DNA of 64,000 nucleotides from Sphingobacterium oryzagri (GTDB taxonomy: Bacteria > Bacteroidota > Bacteroidia > Sphingobacteriales > Sphingobacteriaceae). The notes beneath the pieces are model-generated. The model was not told the origin of the DNA and ran no database searches. It was given only the letters and a program-made list of their open reading frames with translations. Positions 63,633 through 64,000 of the stretch are shown here, piece after piece. The stretch's first letter is position 1, and each line of letters begins with the position of its first letter. The DNA lies in the NCBI RefSeq assembly GCF_028736175.1, contig NZ_CP117880.1, positions 2,542,001-2,606,000 of the forward strand, read 5' to 3'. The position numbers were made by a program, and so were the translations under genes.

Positions 63633-64000
63633 TTAAGCCTTTGACGTTGCCAAATTTAACGCCTTGTGCGATTCGTAGGTGTAAACATTATACGGCAATA
63701 TCCACTGCGCAAAATATTTGGCTACATAACAGCAAACAGCTAATGGAATAATCAAAGCATAACCGTTTGGCGCCAGACTGCAAACCAATACAAAAGAGGT
63801 CATCGGTGCGGAAATGGCGCCCGCCAACGTACATGCAGCGCCGATAAGCATAAAATTAAAGAGCACTAAATTCGTCCCAAAAAATACGTTACTGCAATAC
63901 GCTACGAGCAATCCCAGAAAAGCTCCGGTTACAATGCTGGGTGCAAACACGCCGCCATCGCCACCAGCACCCAAGGTAAGCGACGATGCCAAGGGTTTTA
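63633..64000 (-). CDS. ClC-type chloride channel/antiporter, C-terminal part
   Basis: Partial at the window edge: the frame is open to base 64000 (at least 121 residues). The conserved GxGGDGGVFAPS (ClC helix N, in GAGGDGGVFAPSIVTGAFLG) and PMTSFVLVCSL mark a ClC protein, probably a Cl-/H+ exchanger; the gating-Glu region lies outside the window. The C-terminus is short, with no CBS domains. It is convergent with the Crp/Fnr gene. Confidence 0.88.
   Translation of the reverse strand, partial: KPLASSLTLGAGGDGGVFAPSIVTGAFLGLLVAYCSNVFFGTNLVLFNFMLIGAACTLAGAISAPMTSFVLVCSLAPNGYALIIPLAVCCYVAKYFAQWILPYNVYTYESHKALNLATSKA

Noticed and set aside
1..64000. tRNA, rRNA, CRISPR, transposase, prophage or integrase island
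   Set aside because: I found no such sequence by reading; the only recombinase is a Xer-type housekeeping one without att-like repeats.

Overview
The window looks like an ordinary chromosomal segment of a Bacteroidota species, most likely in the Sphingobacteriaceae (Sphingobacterium/Pedobacter-like). Several things point there. There is a GH92 mannosidase, a GH2 enzyme, a TonB-dependent receptor with an N-terminal carboxypeptidase-regulatory domain, Gfo/Idh/MocA oxidoreductases and very large hybrid histidine kinases. Putative promoters read TTG-N19/20-TAnnTTTG, and most genes lack Shine-Dalgarno sequences. I see no rRNA, tRNA, CRISPR array, insertion sequence or prophage. The family assignment is inference from protein content, not from a marker gene.

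Layout. 1-13 kb: a sugar-phosphate isomerase, an M16 peptidase, an AI-2E transporter, a PIG-L deacetylase, a dicarboxylate symporter, a YceI lipoprotein and ornithine aminotransferase. Two copies of a short promoter-to-terminator RNA unit lie at about 228-296 and 8728-8797. 12.9-15.5 kb: an MscS channel and an SDR dehydrogenase. 15.7-23 kb: one minus-strand signalling operon (REC-PAS kinase, CHASE3/GAF hybrid kinase with three receivers, receiver, CheR, CheB, receiver) with no chemoreceptor gene. 23.5-29.1 kb: an NTF2-like protein, three Gfo/Idh/MocA oxidoreductases (two in tandem), a cold-shock-domain protein and a DUF2007 protein. 29.3-33.3 kb: a copper module (CxxC-AraC regulator, methyltransferase, Cu+ ATPase with four N-terminal metal-binding segments).

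33.3-38.4 kb: a compact minus-strand operon in the order TauE/SafE permease, uncharacterised ATP-grasp-like enzyme, receiver, hybrid kinase with HPt. This is the least explained gene system here. 38.9-45 kb: GH92, a quinone oxidoreductase and a TonB receptor. 45.1-47.6 kb: a tyrosine recombinase and hibernation factor pair with unusually strong Shine-Dalgarno sequences, then a small Cys protein and ferritin. 47.9-55.8 kb: class II aldolase, ArsC-like protein, M1 peptidase, a carboxypeptidase-regulatory-like protein, an amino-acid permease, an NAD(P)-binding protein and a class A beta-lactamase-like hydrolase. 55.8-59.1 kb: a sulfur operon (two YeeE/YedE half-proteins, TauE/SafE, MBL-rhodanese fusion). 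59.2-64 kb: DUF2200, GH2, a Crp/Fnr regulator and the end of a ClC channel that runs off the window.

Most genes are standard core or accessory functions. The points most worth following up are the duplicated small RNA with a conserved C-rich loop and covarying stem, the ATP-grasp/two-component operon, and the SD-bearing recombinase-hibernation pair.
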